Source: Xylanibacter rarus
Lineage (GTDB): Bacteria > Bacteroidota > Bacteroidia > Bacteroidales > Bacteroidaceae
Direction of reading: 5' to 3'
NCBI RefSeq assembly: GCF_001275135.1
Contig: NZ_LFQU01000028.1
Coordinates: 1 to 42,512 of the forward strand
Length of the DNA stretch: 42,512 bases
Within the stretch, counting starts at the first letter, position 1, and the number at the start of each line of letters is the position of its first letter. The translations under genes and the position numbers were made by a program. The notes under the pieces were generated by a model, which did no database searches, was not told the origin of the DNA, and saw nothing but the letters and a program-made list of their open reading frames with translations. This document shows, piece by piece, positions 33,386 to 42,344 of the stretch.

Positions 33386-34194
33386 GCAATTTCAACTATA
33401 GCCGTTTCGGCATCACATTCAGATGGATTGAGCGATACTCACGCAATACAATGATAAGAGTATTGTTCCTCGCTCTCGCAGTATATCTGTTTATTCTTCT
33501 GATGAACACCGTCACTGCAAGCTACAAAGGCATTCCGGCCGACATGCAGCAGCTTACGCTGATAAGGGCGATAAGAAGCTGCGGCATGGCCTACTTCTTC
33601 TGGGTTATCATCAGCGGAACATGGTTTTGTCAGAACATCAAGACCAAGCAGCAGCGCATAACGGTAAAGATGCTGCCGGCAACAGCCCTTGAGAAGTTTC
33701 TCTCTCACATGGCATGGCTCGCCATACAGCTTATAGGCATGGCCCTGATGTTCTGCCTTGCCGACGTGATACGCGTGGCGCTGTTCGCCGCATTGGGACT
33801 CGACTGGATACAATGGGGCATCCCTGTGTTCTTCAACATAAGCCGCGTGGCCGGCGACATGTACATCCTTGGCGTCAAGTCGGCAGCCGTCTATGCGGCA
33901 TGTGCGGCATGGCTGCTTTGGGCACAGTCGCTCTATGTTCTCGGAAGCATATTGCTAAACCGCTACAATAGCGTCATCGTCTCAGCCATACACGTCATAC
34001 TCATCGTTGCACTGGTATGGATTGTATCCAAATCCAGCAGCGGTACGGCAACAGCAGATATTACAATGACGGCAGAAACCGCGGCATATACAGCAATGAC
34101 GGCATTCGCCCTATTGGGCATATTCAACTGGGTTATGGCCTACAGGCTATACAGCCGCATGCAGGTGATAAACAACAAACTGATTAATTTATGA
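33382..34194 (+). CDS. ABC-2-like membrane protein, paralogue 2
   Basis: The 270-residue protein starts at the ATG at 33382 (MSNFNYSRFGITF); the frame opens 12 bases earlier, but the paralogue's MSNFN start and the ATGA overlap support 33382. It has about six hydrophobic segments, the matching NIKTKQQRITVKMLPATALEKF segment, and the same C-terminal end (QVINNKLINL). It is clearly a tandem duplicate of the preceding gene. The regulator gene overlaps its stop by four bases. Confidence 0.8.
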   Translation: MSNFNYSRFGITFRWIERYSRNTMIRVLFLALAVYLFILLMNTVTASYKGIPADMQQLTLIRAIRSCGMAYFFWVIISGTWFCQNIKTKQQRITVKMLPATALEKFLSHMAWLAIQLIGMALMFCLADVIRVALFAALGLDWIQWGIPVFFNISRVAGDMYILGVKSAAVYAACAAWLLWAQSLYVLGSILLNRYNSVIVSAIHVILIVALVWIVSKSSSGTATADITMTAETAAYTAMTAFALLGIFNWVMAYRLYSRMQVINNKLINL

Positions 34195-34547
34195 AGTTCA
34201 ACAACGACAAAGCCATATACGTACAGATAGCAGACCGCCTTTGCGACGAGATTCTGACCGGTAAGTATAACGACGACGAGCGCATTCCGAGCGTACGCGA
34301 ATATGCCGTGCTGCTCGAGGTGAACACTAACACCGCCGTAAAGTCGTATGATCTTCTGGCATCCGCCGGCATAATATACAACAGGCGAGGACTGGGCTAC
34401 TTTGTAACGAAGGGAGCCAAGGACATGATTCTGCAGGAAAGGCGCGAACAGTTTATGGAAGAAAAGCTGCCCGAACTGTTCCGCAACATGGAGATGCTCG
34501 GCATAACAATAGCCGACATAAGCGAAGCCTGGGACAAAAGAGGCTGA
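34191..34547 (+). CDS. YtrA-type GntR-family transcriptional regulator
   Basis: The 118-residue protein has the short GntR layout of the YtrA subfamily: a winged helix (YVQIADRLCDEILTGKYNDDERIPSVREYAVLLEVNTNTAVKSYDLLASAGIIYNRRGLGYFVT, quoted here as the family blocks IPSVREYA, VNTNTAVKSYDLL and GLGYFV) and a small helical C-terminal dimerisation part instead of a large effector domain. It should repress its own operon by binding the inverted repeat at 31019-31042. It overlaps the previous stop by four bases and is the last gene of this unit. The effector signal is unknown. Confidence 0.9.
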   Translation: MKFNNDKAIYVQIADRLCDEILTGKYNDDERIPSVREYAVLLEVNTNTAVKSYDLLASAGIIYNRRGLGYFVTKGAKDMILQERREQFMEEKLPELFRNMEMLGITIADISEAWDKRG

Positions 34548-34755
34548 CAAACATCATGCGTGCCACGGCAAGCGGCAGGCGCACTGGCCGCCGGGAACGG
34601 GCATACCGCCACTCTCTCTAACCATCGAAAAACCACAATTGACGGTATCGCCGACACCTGCACACGTTTGCCGGGGCATCGCATGAAAAAAAACATTGCT
34701 CATGATGCAACCTGAAACCAGGTTATTACGTCTAATGATATAAAAGGAAAATACA

Positions 34756-35475
34756 ATGATACATCTGAAGGACATCAACAAGACCTACAATAACGGACAG
34801 CCGCTGCACGTGCTCAAGGGCATCAACCTAGACATAGAGCAGGGCGAGTTTGTGTCTATCATGGGGGCGTCGGGCTCGGGCAAGTCCACGCTGCTCAACA
34901 TTCTGGGCATTCTCGACAACTACGACTCGGGCGAATACACCCTGGCAGGCACGCTGATAAAGGATCTGTCGGAGACGCGCGCCGCCGAATACCGCAACCG
35001 CATGATAGGCTTCATCTTCCAGTCGTTCAACCTCATTGCCTTCAAGACTGCCGTTGAGAACGTCGAGCTGCCGCTGTTTTATCAGGGCGTCGGCCGCAGG
35101 CAGCGCCACCGCATGGCGATGGAGTATCTCGAAAGGCTCGGGCTGGAGCAGTGGGCAAACCACTATCCCAACGAGATGTCGGGCGGACAGAAGCAGCGCG
35201 TGGCCATAGCAAGGGCACTGATAACCAAGCCGCAGATTATTCTTGCCGACGAACCTACCGGTGCGCTTGACTCAAAGACCAGCGTGGAGGTGATGAAGCT
35301 GCTGAAGAAGCTCAACGAGGACGACGGCATGACCATTGTTGTGGTTACTCACGAGAGCGGCGTTGCCAACGAGACCAACAAGATTGTGCATATAAAAGAC
35401 GGTCTGATAGGCAACATAGAGACCAACTTCGACCATCACGCTTCGCCGTTCGGCATCGACGGAATGATGAAGTAA
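34756..35475 (+). CDS. MacB/LolD-type ABC ATPase
   Basis: The 239-residue ATPase has Walker A GASGSGKST (37-45), the signature MSGGQKQRVAIARAL (141-155) and Walker B IILADEPTGALD (161-172), the classic LolD/MacB-N type. It lies 209 bases after the GntR gene and 75 bases before the first FtsX-type permease gene. Together with the following genes it forms a MacAB-TolC-like tripartite exporter. The operator-like site at 31019 may or may not govern it. Confidence 0.92.
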   Translation: MIHLKDINKTYNNGQPLHVLKGINLDIEQGEFVSIMGASGSGKSTLLNILGILDNYDSGEYTLAGTLIKDLSETRAAEYRNRMIGFIFQSFNLIAFKTAVENVELPLFYQGVGRRQRHRMAMEYLERLGLEQWANHYPNEMSGGQKQRVAIARALITKPQIILADEPTGALDSKTSVEVMKLLKKLNEDDGMTIVVVTHESGVANETNKIVHIKDGLIGNIETNFDHHASPFGIDGMMK

Positions 35476-35550
35476 CACGGCGCAATGCGCTTGAAATGGC
35501 GGTCTGACGGCTGCCTGAACAATTAATGAAAAACATTCAATGACAATAAC

Positions 35551-36810
35551 ATGAGAGACGTTTTAGCTGAGATATGGAGCACCGTAAGGCGCAACAAGCT
35601 GCGCACCGCGCTTACAGGCTTTGCCGTGGCGTGGGGCATCTTCATGATTATCTTCCTGCTCGGAGCCGGCAACGGGCTCATCAACGCCCAGAAAATACAG
35701 AGCGACAGGTTTCTCGACAACTCGATGATGGTGGGCGCGGGATATACGTCGAAGGCTTACGACGGTCTGAAAGAAGGCCGGCGCATAACCCTCAACGACA
35801 AAGACAAGGCCCTGACCGACCAAAGCTACAAGCAATATGTGGAGGACACCGGAGCCGAACTGCAGCAAAGCGGCATAACGCTTACAAAGGACGCCAACTA
35901 CGTGAGCGTCACTCTGTCGGGCGTTTATCCCAACGAGGTGAAGATAAACAAGAAGGAGATGCTCTACGGCAGGTTTATCAACCAGATCGACATAGAGCAG
36001 TCGCGCAAGTCGCTCGTGCTGAGTGAGGACGACGCAAAGGAGCTTTTGCCCGGCGACGTGAGCAATCTCGTCGGCCAGTATGTCAACGTCGGCGACATGG
36101 CTTTCCGCGTGGTGGGCATCTACGAGGCCGACAAGAGCGGCATGAACAGAGGAGCGTTCATCCCGTTCACCACATTCCGCACCATATACAACAAAGGCGA
36201 CGAGGTTGGCAACATCGTTTTCTCCTTCCACGGACTTGAGACAGAGAAGGACAACGAGGAGTTTGAGACACAATACAGGGCACGCATCAACGGCAATCAC
36301 CGCGCCGCTCCCGACGACGAAGGTGCCGTGTGGATATGGAACCGCTTCACACAGAACATGCAGATGAACAAGGGCATTGGCATAATACAGACCGCCCTGT
36401 GGATAATAGGTCTGTTCACGCTGCTCAGCGGCATCGTAGGCGTGAGCAACATCATGCTGATAACCGTCAAGGAGCGCACCCGCGAGTTCGGCATACGCAA
36501 GGCCATCGGAGCCAAGCCGCTGTCGATATTGCGCCTGATTATCACCGAGAGCATCATCATCACCACCTTCTTCGGCTACATTGGCATGGTGCTGGGCGTG
36601 GCTGCCAACGCATATATGGACGCTACGATAGGCCGGATGAAGGTAGACAGCGGACTGTTTGAAGCCACGATGTTCTACAATCCCACTGTCGGCATCGGCA
36701 CATGCATATCGGCTACGGTAGTGATGATCGTTGCCGGAACGCTTGCCGGACTGATTCCTGCACGCAAAGCTGCCAAGATAAGACCTATCGAAGCACTGAG
36801 AGCGGAATAA
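35551..36810 (+). CDS. MacB-like FtsX-family ABC permease, first
   Basis: The 419-residue protein has an N-terminal membrane segment (about 20-42), a large periplasmic domain of the MacB-PCD type (about 45-280), and three C-terminal segments with the conserved FtsX signature (GIVGVSNIMLITVKERTREFGIRKAIGAKP region, quoted as VSNIML and RTREFGIRKAIGA). It belongs to the exporter encoded around it, with a second permease 149 bases downstream. Confidence 0.9.
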   Translation: MRDVLAEIWSTVRRNKLRTALTGFAVAWGIFMIIFLLGAGNGLINAQKIQSDRFLDNSMMVGAGYTSKAYDGLKEGRRITLNDKDKALTDQSYKQYVEDTGAELQQSGITLTKDANYVSVTLSGVYPNEVKINKKEMLYGRFINQIDIEQSRKSLVLSEDDAKELLPGDVSNLVGQYVNVGDMAFRVVGIYEADKSGMNRGAFIPFTTFRTIYNKGDEVGNIVFSFHGLETEKDNEEFETQYRARINGNHRAAPDDEGAVWIWNRFTQNMQMNKGIGIIQTALWIIGLFTLLSGIVGVSNIMLITVKERTREFGIRKAIGAKPLSILRLIITESIIITTFFGYIGMVLGVAANAYMDATIGRMKVDSGLFEATMFYNPTVGIGTCISATVVMIVAGTLAGLIPARKAAKIRPIEALRAE

Positions 36811-36817
36811 GTTTTTT

Positions 36818-36954
36818 AATTCATAATTCACAATTCATAATGCATAATAGGGATGAGGGCAATTCATAATTAATAATTCACAATTCATAATTGTGGATGA
36901 ACGAAAGCCGCAAAAGCATGTTTTCTTAATTCTTAATTCATAATTCTTAATTAG
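36818..36954. repeat. AATTCATAATTC-type repeats between two permease genes
   Basis: Runs of AATTCATAATTCACAATTCA and close variants occur at 36818-36841, 36861-36893 and 36926-36954. They are partly self-complementary and could fold in the transcript. Such low-complexity repeats are common in intergenic DNA of Bacteroidales, but here they lie between two genes of one operon. Confidence 0.65.
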
Positions 36955-36959
36955 AAAAG

Positions 36960-38204
36960 ATGAGATTTGACATAGACCGTTACCGCGAGATTCTCGACAC
37001 GCTTACGAGAAACAAGAGTCGCAGCTTCCTTACCGGATTCGGCGTGTTCTGGGGCGTGTTCATGCTTGTGTCGCTTCTCGGAGGAGGACAAGGACTGAAA
37101 GAGTTGCTGCAGAAAAACTTTGAAGGCTTTGCCACCAACTCGGCGATAATATGGGCACAGCCCACCACCAAGCCTTATGCCGGATTCCGCAAAGGGCGCC
37201 AGTGGAGCATGGTTTACAAAGATGTGGAGCGCCTCAAGCAGCAGGTGCCCGAGCTCGAAGTTGTCTCGCCGGTGCTGTCCCACTGGGGAGGCAGCGCCAC
37301 CTTCAGCGACAAGAAGTCGTCGTGCTCAATGAAAGGCCTGCTGCCGAACTATCAGGAGGTGGAAGCGCCCAAGATGTACTACGGCCGCTACCTAAACGAC
37401 ATGGACATTAAGCAGAACCGCAAGGTGTGCGTTATAGGCAAGAAGGTTTATAAAGACCTGTTTCCGGGCGGCGGCGATCCGTGCGGAAAGATGATATGCG
37501 TAGACAAGATCTATTATGACGTGGTAGGCGTCGACTACAGTTCGGGCAACATGAACATCAACGGACGCACAGAGGAGTCAGTAGTGGTGCCGCTGACATT
37601 GATGCAGAAGGCCTACAACCTCGGCGACAGCGTCCACATGATATGCGTAACGGCAAAGCCGGGCATAACCATGAACAGCATATCCGACAAGATGAGAAGC
37701 GTGGTGGCACACGCCCACCAGATTGACCCTGCCGACGAAAAAGGCATCATGGTGTTCAACACCGAGGTGCTCTTCGGCATGCTCGACAATCTTTTCAACG
37801 GCGTAAACTTCCTCATCCTGCTCGTCGGCATAGGCACACTGCTCGCCGGAGCCATCGGCGTGAGCAACATCATGATGGTTACGGTGCGCGAGCGCACAAC
37901 AGAGATAGGCATACGGCGAGCCATAGGAGCCACGCCGCGCAACATTCTCGGACAGATAATAACCGAGAGCGTCATACTTACGGCCGTGGCGGGCATGAGC
38001 GGCATACTGTTCTCCGTGATAATACTCGAAATGCTTGAACTCGGCAACACGTCCGACGGCATCGTGACAGCCCACTTCCAGGTGAAGTTCTGGACTGCCA
38101 TTGGCGCCATCGTCCTGCTCAGCATTCTCGGCGTGCTGGCCGGCCTTGCTCCGGCTGCAAGGGCAATGAGCATAAAGCCGGTGGACGCCATGAGAGACGA
38201 ATAG
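36960..38204 (+). CDS. MacB-like FtsX-family ABC permease, second
   Basis: The 414-residue protein has the same topology as the preceding permease: N-terminal membrane segment (about 20-45), periplasmic core and three C-terminal segments with IGVSNIMMVTVRERTTEIGIRRAIGA. The two permeases differ in their periplasmic cores, so they may form a heterodimer with one ATPase. The ATG at 36960 follows the AT-rich repeat directly. Confidence 0.9.
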   Translation: MRFDIDRYREILDTLTRNKSRSFLTGFGVFWGVFMLVSLLGGGQGLKELLQKNFEGFATNSAIIWAQPTTKPYAGFRKGRQWSMVYKDVERLKQQVPELEVVSPVLSHWGGSATFSDKKSSCSMKGLLPNYQEVEAPKMYYGRYLNDMDIKQNRKVCVIGKKVYKDLFPGGGDPCGKMICVDKIYYDVVGVDYSSGNMNINGRTEESVVVPLTLMQKAYNLGDSVHMICVTAKPGITMNSISDKMRSVVAHAHQIDPADEKGIMVFNTEVLFGMLDNLFNGVNFLILLVGIGTLLAGAIGVSNIMMVTVRERTTEIGIRRAIGATPRNILGQIITESVILTAVAGMSGILFSVIILEMLELGNTSDGIVTAHFQVKFWTAIGAIVLLSILGVLAGLAPAARAMSIKPVDAMRDE

Positions 38205-38293
38205 GCACACACGGCCATGATGACAACAGCCCGTATTGCAAAAAGATAAATCACTGATAAAAAAGAAACAAATAATTTAAAACCATACTGAAC

Positions 38294-39409
38294 ATGAAGA
38301 AGTATTTTAAGTTCATTGTCGCAGCACTTATCGTTCTGATATTCATCGGAACATTCGTGTTCCTTTACCAAAAGTCGCAGCCCAAGCCGCTGACTTATGG
38401 AGAGTTTACTCCAAAGTTTACTGACATCTACAAGACCACGGTCATAACTGGCACGATAGAGCCACGCGACGAGGTGGAGGTGAAGCCGCAGATAAGCGGT
38501 ATCATCACCGAGATTTACAAGGAGGCCGGCGACATGGTCAAGGCCGGTGAGGTGATAGCCAAGGTGAAGGTCATTCCCGACATGAGCCAGCTAAGCTCTG
38601 CCGAAAGCCGCGTACGCCTTGCCGACATCAACCTTAAGCAGGCTGAAATAGACTTCCAGCGCGAGAAGGGACTCTACGACAAGCAGCTCGTGAGCGCCGA
38701 CGAATACGACAAAGTGCGCCAGACGCTCAATCAGGCTAAAGAGGAAAAGGCAGCTGCCATTGACGCCCTCGAGGTGGTACGCGACGGTGTGTCGCGCAGC
38801 AATGCCAGTGCAAGCAGCACGCTCATACGCTCAACCATCAGCGGACTTATACTCGACATTCCTGTAAAGGTGGGCAACTCGGTAATCCTGAGCAACACTT
38901 TCAACGACGGAACCACCATTGCATCGGTTGCCGACATGGGCGACCTTATATTTAAGGGCAACATCGACGAGACCGAAGTGGGACAACTCGTAACCGGCAT
39001 GGAAATGAAGATTACCATTGGCGCACTGCAGAACCTGAAGTTCAACGCACAGCTCGAATACATTTCGCCGAAGGCAACAGAGAACAACGGAGCCAACCAG
39101 TTTGAGATAAAGGCCGCCGTAAGCGTGCCTGAAGGCAACAAGATACGTTCGGGCTACAGCGCCAACGCCGAGATAGTGCTGGCAAGTGCGAAGAACGTGC
39201 TGACCGTGCCCGAAAGCGCCATAGAGTTCAGTGGCTCAGACACCTTTGTCTACATCGTAAAGGGCAGCGGCGAGGACAAGACCTACGAGCGCAGGAAGGT
39301 TACCACCGGACTGAGCGACGGCGTGAACATACAGATAAAGAGCGGCCTGTCGGCCAAAGACCGTGTGCGCGGACCTAAGAAGGTTACCGATGACGGTGCA
39401 GACGAATAA
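38294..39409 (+). CDS. Membrane fusion protein (MacA/HlyD-type) of an ABC exporter
   Basis: The 371-residue protein has an N-terminal hydrophobic segment (about 7-25) without a lipobox, a lipoyl-like half motif (GTIEPRDEVEVKPQISGIITEIYKEAGDMVKAGEVIAKV), a coiled-coil hairpin (about 95-165) and a second lipoyl half plus beta-barrel. It bridges the inner-membrane permeases and the TolC channel in the periplasm. It lies 89 bases after the second permease and 24 bases before the TolC gene. Confidence 0.9.
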   Translation: MKKYFKFIVAALIVLIFIGTFVFLYQKSQPKPLTYGEFTPKFTDIYKTTVITGTIEPRDEVEVKPQISGIITEIYKEAGDMVKAGEVIAKVKVIPDMSQLSSAESRVRLADINLKQAEIDFQREKGLYDKQLVSADEYDKVRQTLNQAKEEKAAAIDALEVVRDGVSRSNASASSTLIRSTISGLILDIPVKVGNSVILSNTFNDGTTIASVADMGDLIFKGNIDETEVGQLVTGMEMKITIGALQNLKFNAQLEYISPKATENNGANQFEIKAAVSVPEGNKIRSGYSANAEIVLASAKNVLTVPESAIEFSGSDTFVYIVKGSGEDKTYERRKVTTGLSDGVNIQIKSGLSAKDRVRGPKKVTDDGADE

Positions 39410-39433
39410 AACTAACCAAAAAGCTCATTTTAC

Positions 39434-40771
39434 ATGAAAACCATAATAACCTCAATAGCTCTCATGGCAGCAACCGCCGCCGGAGCGCAGACTGAGCAGG
39501 CTGCACAGGGATGGTCGCTGCGCCAGTGCATCAGCTATGCCCTTGAGCACAACATCACCGTGAAGCAGCAGGACGTTACCAAGCAGCAGCGCGAGATAGA
39601 CCTCAACACGGCAAAGAACAGCCGTCTGCCCGACCTCAACGGCTCGGCATCACAAAACTGGTCGTTCGGACGCGGTCTGACATCAGAGAACACCTACTCT
39701 GACACCAACACCAGCAGCACGTCTTTCTCGCTGGGCACAAGCGTGCCGCTGTTCAGCGGACTGAAGATTCCGCGCACCATAGAGCTCAACAAGCTCAACC
39801 TTGAAGCAGCCACGGCCGACATGGAAAAGGCGCGCAACGACATCAGCGTGCAGGTGGCACAGGCATACGTGCAGATTCTCTATGACCTGGAGATGCGCGA
39901 CGTGGCACAGCGCCAGATTTCAATAGACTCAATGCAAGTAGTAAGGCTCAAGGAGATGTACCGCAACGGCAAGGCAAGCGGCGTTGACGTGGCACAACAG
40001 GAAGCCACACTGGCCCAAAGCCGACTGACATACACACAGGCCGACAACGACTACCGGCTGGCACTGCTCGCCCTGACACAACTGCTGGAACTGCCCTCGC
40101 CCGAGGGTTTCGCCATAATTCGTCCCGATGCCGGCGGCATTGATCCGTCGGCCGGGGCAGTTCCCCCGTCGCCCGACGAGATTTATCAGGAGGCCATCAC
40201 CTTCAAGCCCGAAATAAAGGCTGAACTCTACAGGCTGAAAAGCACCGAGATGAACATCAAGATAGCCCAAAGCGCCCTGCTGCCCACGCTGTCGCTTAAC
40301 GCCGGCATAGGTTCAAACTATTACAAGACAAGCGGATTCAAAGCCGAAAGCTTCGGCAGACAGATGCGCAACAACTTCAGCCAATATATAGGTCTGAGCC
40401 TCAACGTACCGATATTCAACCGCTTCGCCACACGCAACAGCATACGCTCGGCAAAGCTTGAACGCGAAACTCAGCAGCTTCAGCTCGACAACGTAAGGAA
40501 AAACCTGTATAAGGAGATACAGCAGGCCTACTATAACACCATTGCCGCACGCGCCAAATACGAAAGCAGCATGGAGGCCAGCCGCAGCAACAAGGCAGCC
40601 TTCGACCTCATGTCGGCAAAATATGAATACGGCAAGGCCAACATCACAGAGTTTAACGAGGCAAAGAACAACTGGCTGAAGGCCGAAAGCGACCTTGTGA
40701 TAGCCAAATACGAATATGTCTACGACACAAGCCTCATCGACTTCTACCGCGGCAAGGAGCTCGACTTCTGA
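39434..40771 (+). CDS. TolC-family outer-membrane efflux channel
   Basis: The 445-residue protein has a signal peptide (cleavage near AGAQ, about residue 19) and two repeats of long helices typical of TolC (LRQCISYALEHNITVKQQ and a second block starting KPEIKAELYRLKSTEMNIKIAQSALLPTLSLNAG). It completes the tripartite exporter. The operon ends here and is followed by a terminator. Confidence 0.92.
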   Translation: MKTIITSIALMAATAAGAQTEQAAQGWSLRQCISYALEHNITVKQQDVTKQQREIDLNTAKNSRLPDLNGSASQNWSFGRGLTSENTYSDTNTSSTSFSLGTSVPLFSGLKIPRTIELNKLNLEAATADMEKARNDISVQVAQAYVQILYDLEMRDVAQRQISIDSMQVVRLKEMYRNGKASGVDVAQQEATLAQSRLTYTQADNDYRLALLALTQLLELPSPEGFAIIRPDAGGIDPSAGAVPPSPDEIYQEAITFKPEIKAELYRLKSTEMNIKIAQSALLPTLSLNAGIGSNYYKTSGFKAESFGRQMRNNFSQYIGLSLNVPIFNRFATRNSIRSAKLERETQQLQLDNVRKNLYKEIQQAYYNTIAARAKYESSMEASRSNKAAFDLMSAKYEYGKANITEFNEAKNNWLKAESDLVIAKYEYVYDTSLIDFYRGKELDF

Positions 40772-40847
40772 AATTAATTCCTAATATACCGTTATGGCCA
40801 AGCAGTAATCAGACAAAGACGGTCTGCACTGCACGCCCAAAACATCA

Positions 40848-40906
40848 ATACCTCTGCAAAAGTTAAGGCAATACTGCCGGCAGAACCTTTGCAGAGGTAT
40901 TTTTTA
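40848..40906 (+). terminator. Terminator of the tripartite exporter operon
   Basis: ATACCTCTGCAAA (40848-40860) pairs with TTTGCAGAGGTAT (40888-40900), with the palindrome CTGCCGGCAG in the loop (40874-40883), followed by a run of T. It is 77 bases after the TolC stop. Confidence 0.9.
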
Positions 40907-40937
40907 TCCCATTAATGACGCCAAACAGTGCGAATAC

Positions 40938-40985
40938 AAAAAAGTGCCATATCAAACTTTCATCCGAAAGTATTGATATGGCACT
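40938..40985 (-). terminator. Terminator of the C-terminal-sorting protein gene
   Basis: AGTGCCATATCAA (40943-40955) pairs with TTGATATGGCACT (40973-40985), with an inner pair ACTTTC/GAAAGT. On the minus strand the hairpin is followed by six T residues (40938-40943). It is 70 bases after the stop of the gene at 41056. Confidence 0.9.
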
Positions 40986-41055
40986 CAAATTATTTTAATC
41001 AGTCATTCAGGAATAAGCCGTCATCCTAAACGACAATAATGCAAGAGTCGTCTTA

Positions 41056-42264
41056 TTATTTTACAACCTTAACAGCCTTGCTTGTTCCGTCAGCATACTT
41101 CATAACCATGATGCCTGCACCCTTCTGGATGTTGCTTATGCGGCGGCCAGAGAGGTCGAAATATTCTGTAGAAACAACGTCCTTGTTCACACCGTCATTA
41201 ACAACGTTTTCAACGCCTGCTGTACCAGCCTTTGCAATCTTGCTGTTCTTGTGGCTAGTTGAGAAACCAATACCCTGCTGAGAAGCAAAAGCGTCAATCA
41301 GATCATAATTGCTGTCCTGAACATATGAATCGCTTGCAGCGTCATATGTAAAGTCGATATTGCCATCATAAAGCTGATTGCCAGACAATTTAGCCAATAT
41401 TATGTCGTCTGCAAGTGTCTGGAACAGAGGGAATGTGAGTGCAGACTCGGTGTAAACAGCACAAGTCCATGCTGTAGAATAGTCAGCGAGAATGTTACCC
41501 TGATTATCTTCCATCTTTTCTGTGAAAAGACCGTTTACATAGCATACTTCCTGATTACCCAAGTTAAGGTTAATCATAGATACAGTGCCTTCATGATTCT
41601 TTCCGTCATAATCTGTATATGAATAATTATGAGTAGTAGGTGCCGGGAAATACTCTGCAGGAATATAATTTAAGCTACCAGCGATTGTATAGTATCCATT
41701 ATAAGTGTCGTCAGTAATTGCCAGATAGCTGTCCTGATAATCCTTAGCATAAATCTGTCCTGTTGCTTTATCATAAGTGAGCACTAACGGATTCTCCTTA
41801 TCAAAAGTAACATTGCCAGACTGATCAACATGTGCTCTGCACAAGAAGACTTCAGAACCCTGAATTGAGCCTATTTTCTGGCAGTTGTCAATGGTTATCT
41901 CTGTGCCGGCAGCATTGAGTGTTCCTGTTATCTTTGCATCAGGAAAAATGCTGGCGTATAACATATTGGAGAAAGTAACCTTGCCGTCATTTCCAAACTC
42001 AACATCGGCAGCCACATGGAATCTTGTTGAAAATCCTATATTATAGGCACAATCAACATAATCAAGATAATAGTTTGACGCATTCTTTTCAGCTGCATTG
42101 GCTTTTGCCTTTGCCATACCTGTAGAAATTCTTGTGGTCTGTGCCTTTGTTACAGTCCTCTCAGTCAAAGGATTAACGTCTACTTTTGTCATCTTTTTCA
42201 AAGGTGACTGTGCAAACATACTCACTGAAACGAACATTGCTGCTACGAGTAAAAATTTTTTCAT
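41056..42264 (-). CDS. Secreted protein with C-terminal sorting-like domain, unknown function
   Basis: The 402-residue protein has a signal peptide (MKKFLLVAAMFVSVSMFAQ) and a mature beta-rich region that I do not recognise (strand-rich, about 60-340). The last 40 residues (EYFDLSGRRISNIQKGAGIMVMKYADG and the basic end KAVKVVK) match the pattern of type IX secretion/Por sorting tails of Bacteroidetes, so it is probably exported and anchored on the surface. Codon use is less GC-rich than in the neighbouring exporter genes. It is a single-gene unit with its own promoter and terminator. Confidence 0.75.
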   Translation of the reverse strand: MKKFLLVAAMFVSVSMFAQSPLKKMTKVDVNPLTERTVTKAQTTRISTGMAKAKANAAEKNASNYYLDYVDCAYNIGFSTRFHVAADVEFGNDGKVTFSNMLYASIFPDAKITGTLNAAGTEITIDNCQKIGSIQGSEVFLCRAHVDQSGNVTFDKENPLVLTYDKATGQIYAKDYQDSYLAITDDTYNGYYTIAGSLNYIPAEYFPAPTTHNYSYTDYDGKNHEGTVSMINLNLGNQEVCYVNGLFTEKMEDNQGNILADYSTAWTCAVYTESALTFPLFQTLADDIILAKLSGNQLYDGNIDFTYDAASDSYVQDSNYDLIDAFASQQGIGFSTSHKNSKIAKAGTAGVENVVNDGVNKDVVSTEYFDLSGRRISNIQKGAGIMVMKYADGTSKAVKVVK

Positions 42265-42314
42265 AATAATTAATGATTTAAGTTAATAAATAAGAGCTTT
42301 TTTAAAAGTGCTGC

Positions 42315-42344
42315 CAAATATAATAATTATTTGCCAAAGAACAA
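42315..42344 (-). promoter_or_regulatory. Promoter of the sorting-tail protein gene
   Basis: On the minus strand TTG (42342-42344) and TATATTTG (42315-42322) are 19 bases apart. The transcript would start near 42309, about 45 nt before the ATG. The rest of the right edge (to 42512) is AT-rich, with no gene seen. Confidence 0.55.

Noticed and set aside
36297-38371. Long minus-strand open frames opposite the two permease genes
   Set aside because: They mirror strong plus-strand genes with clear domains and have repetitive His/Val-rich products typical of antisense frames.
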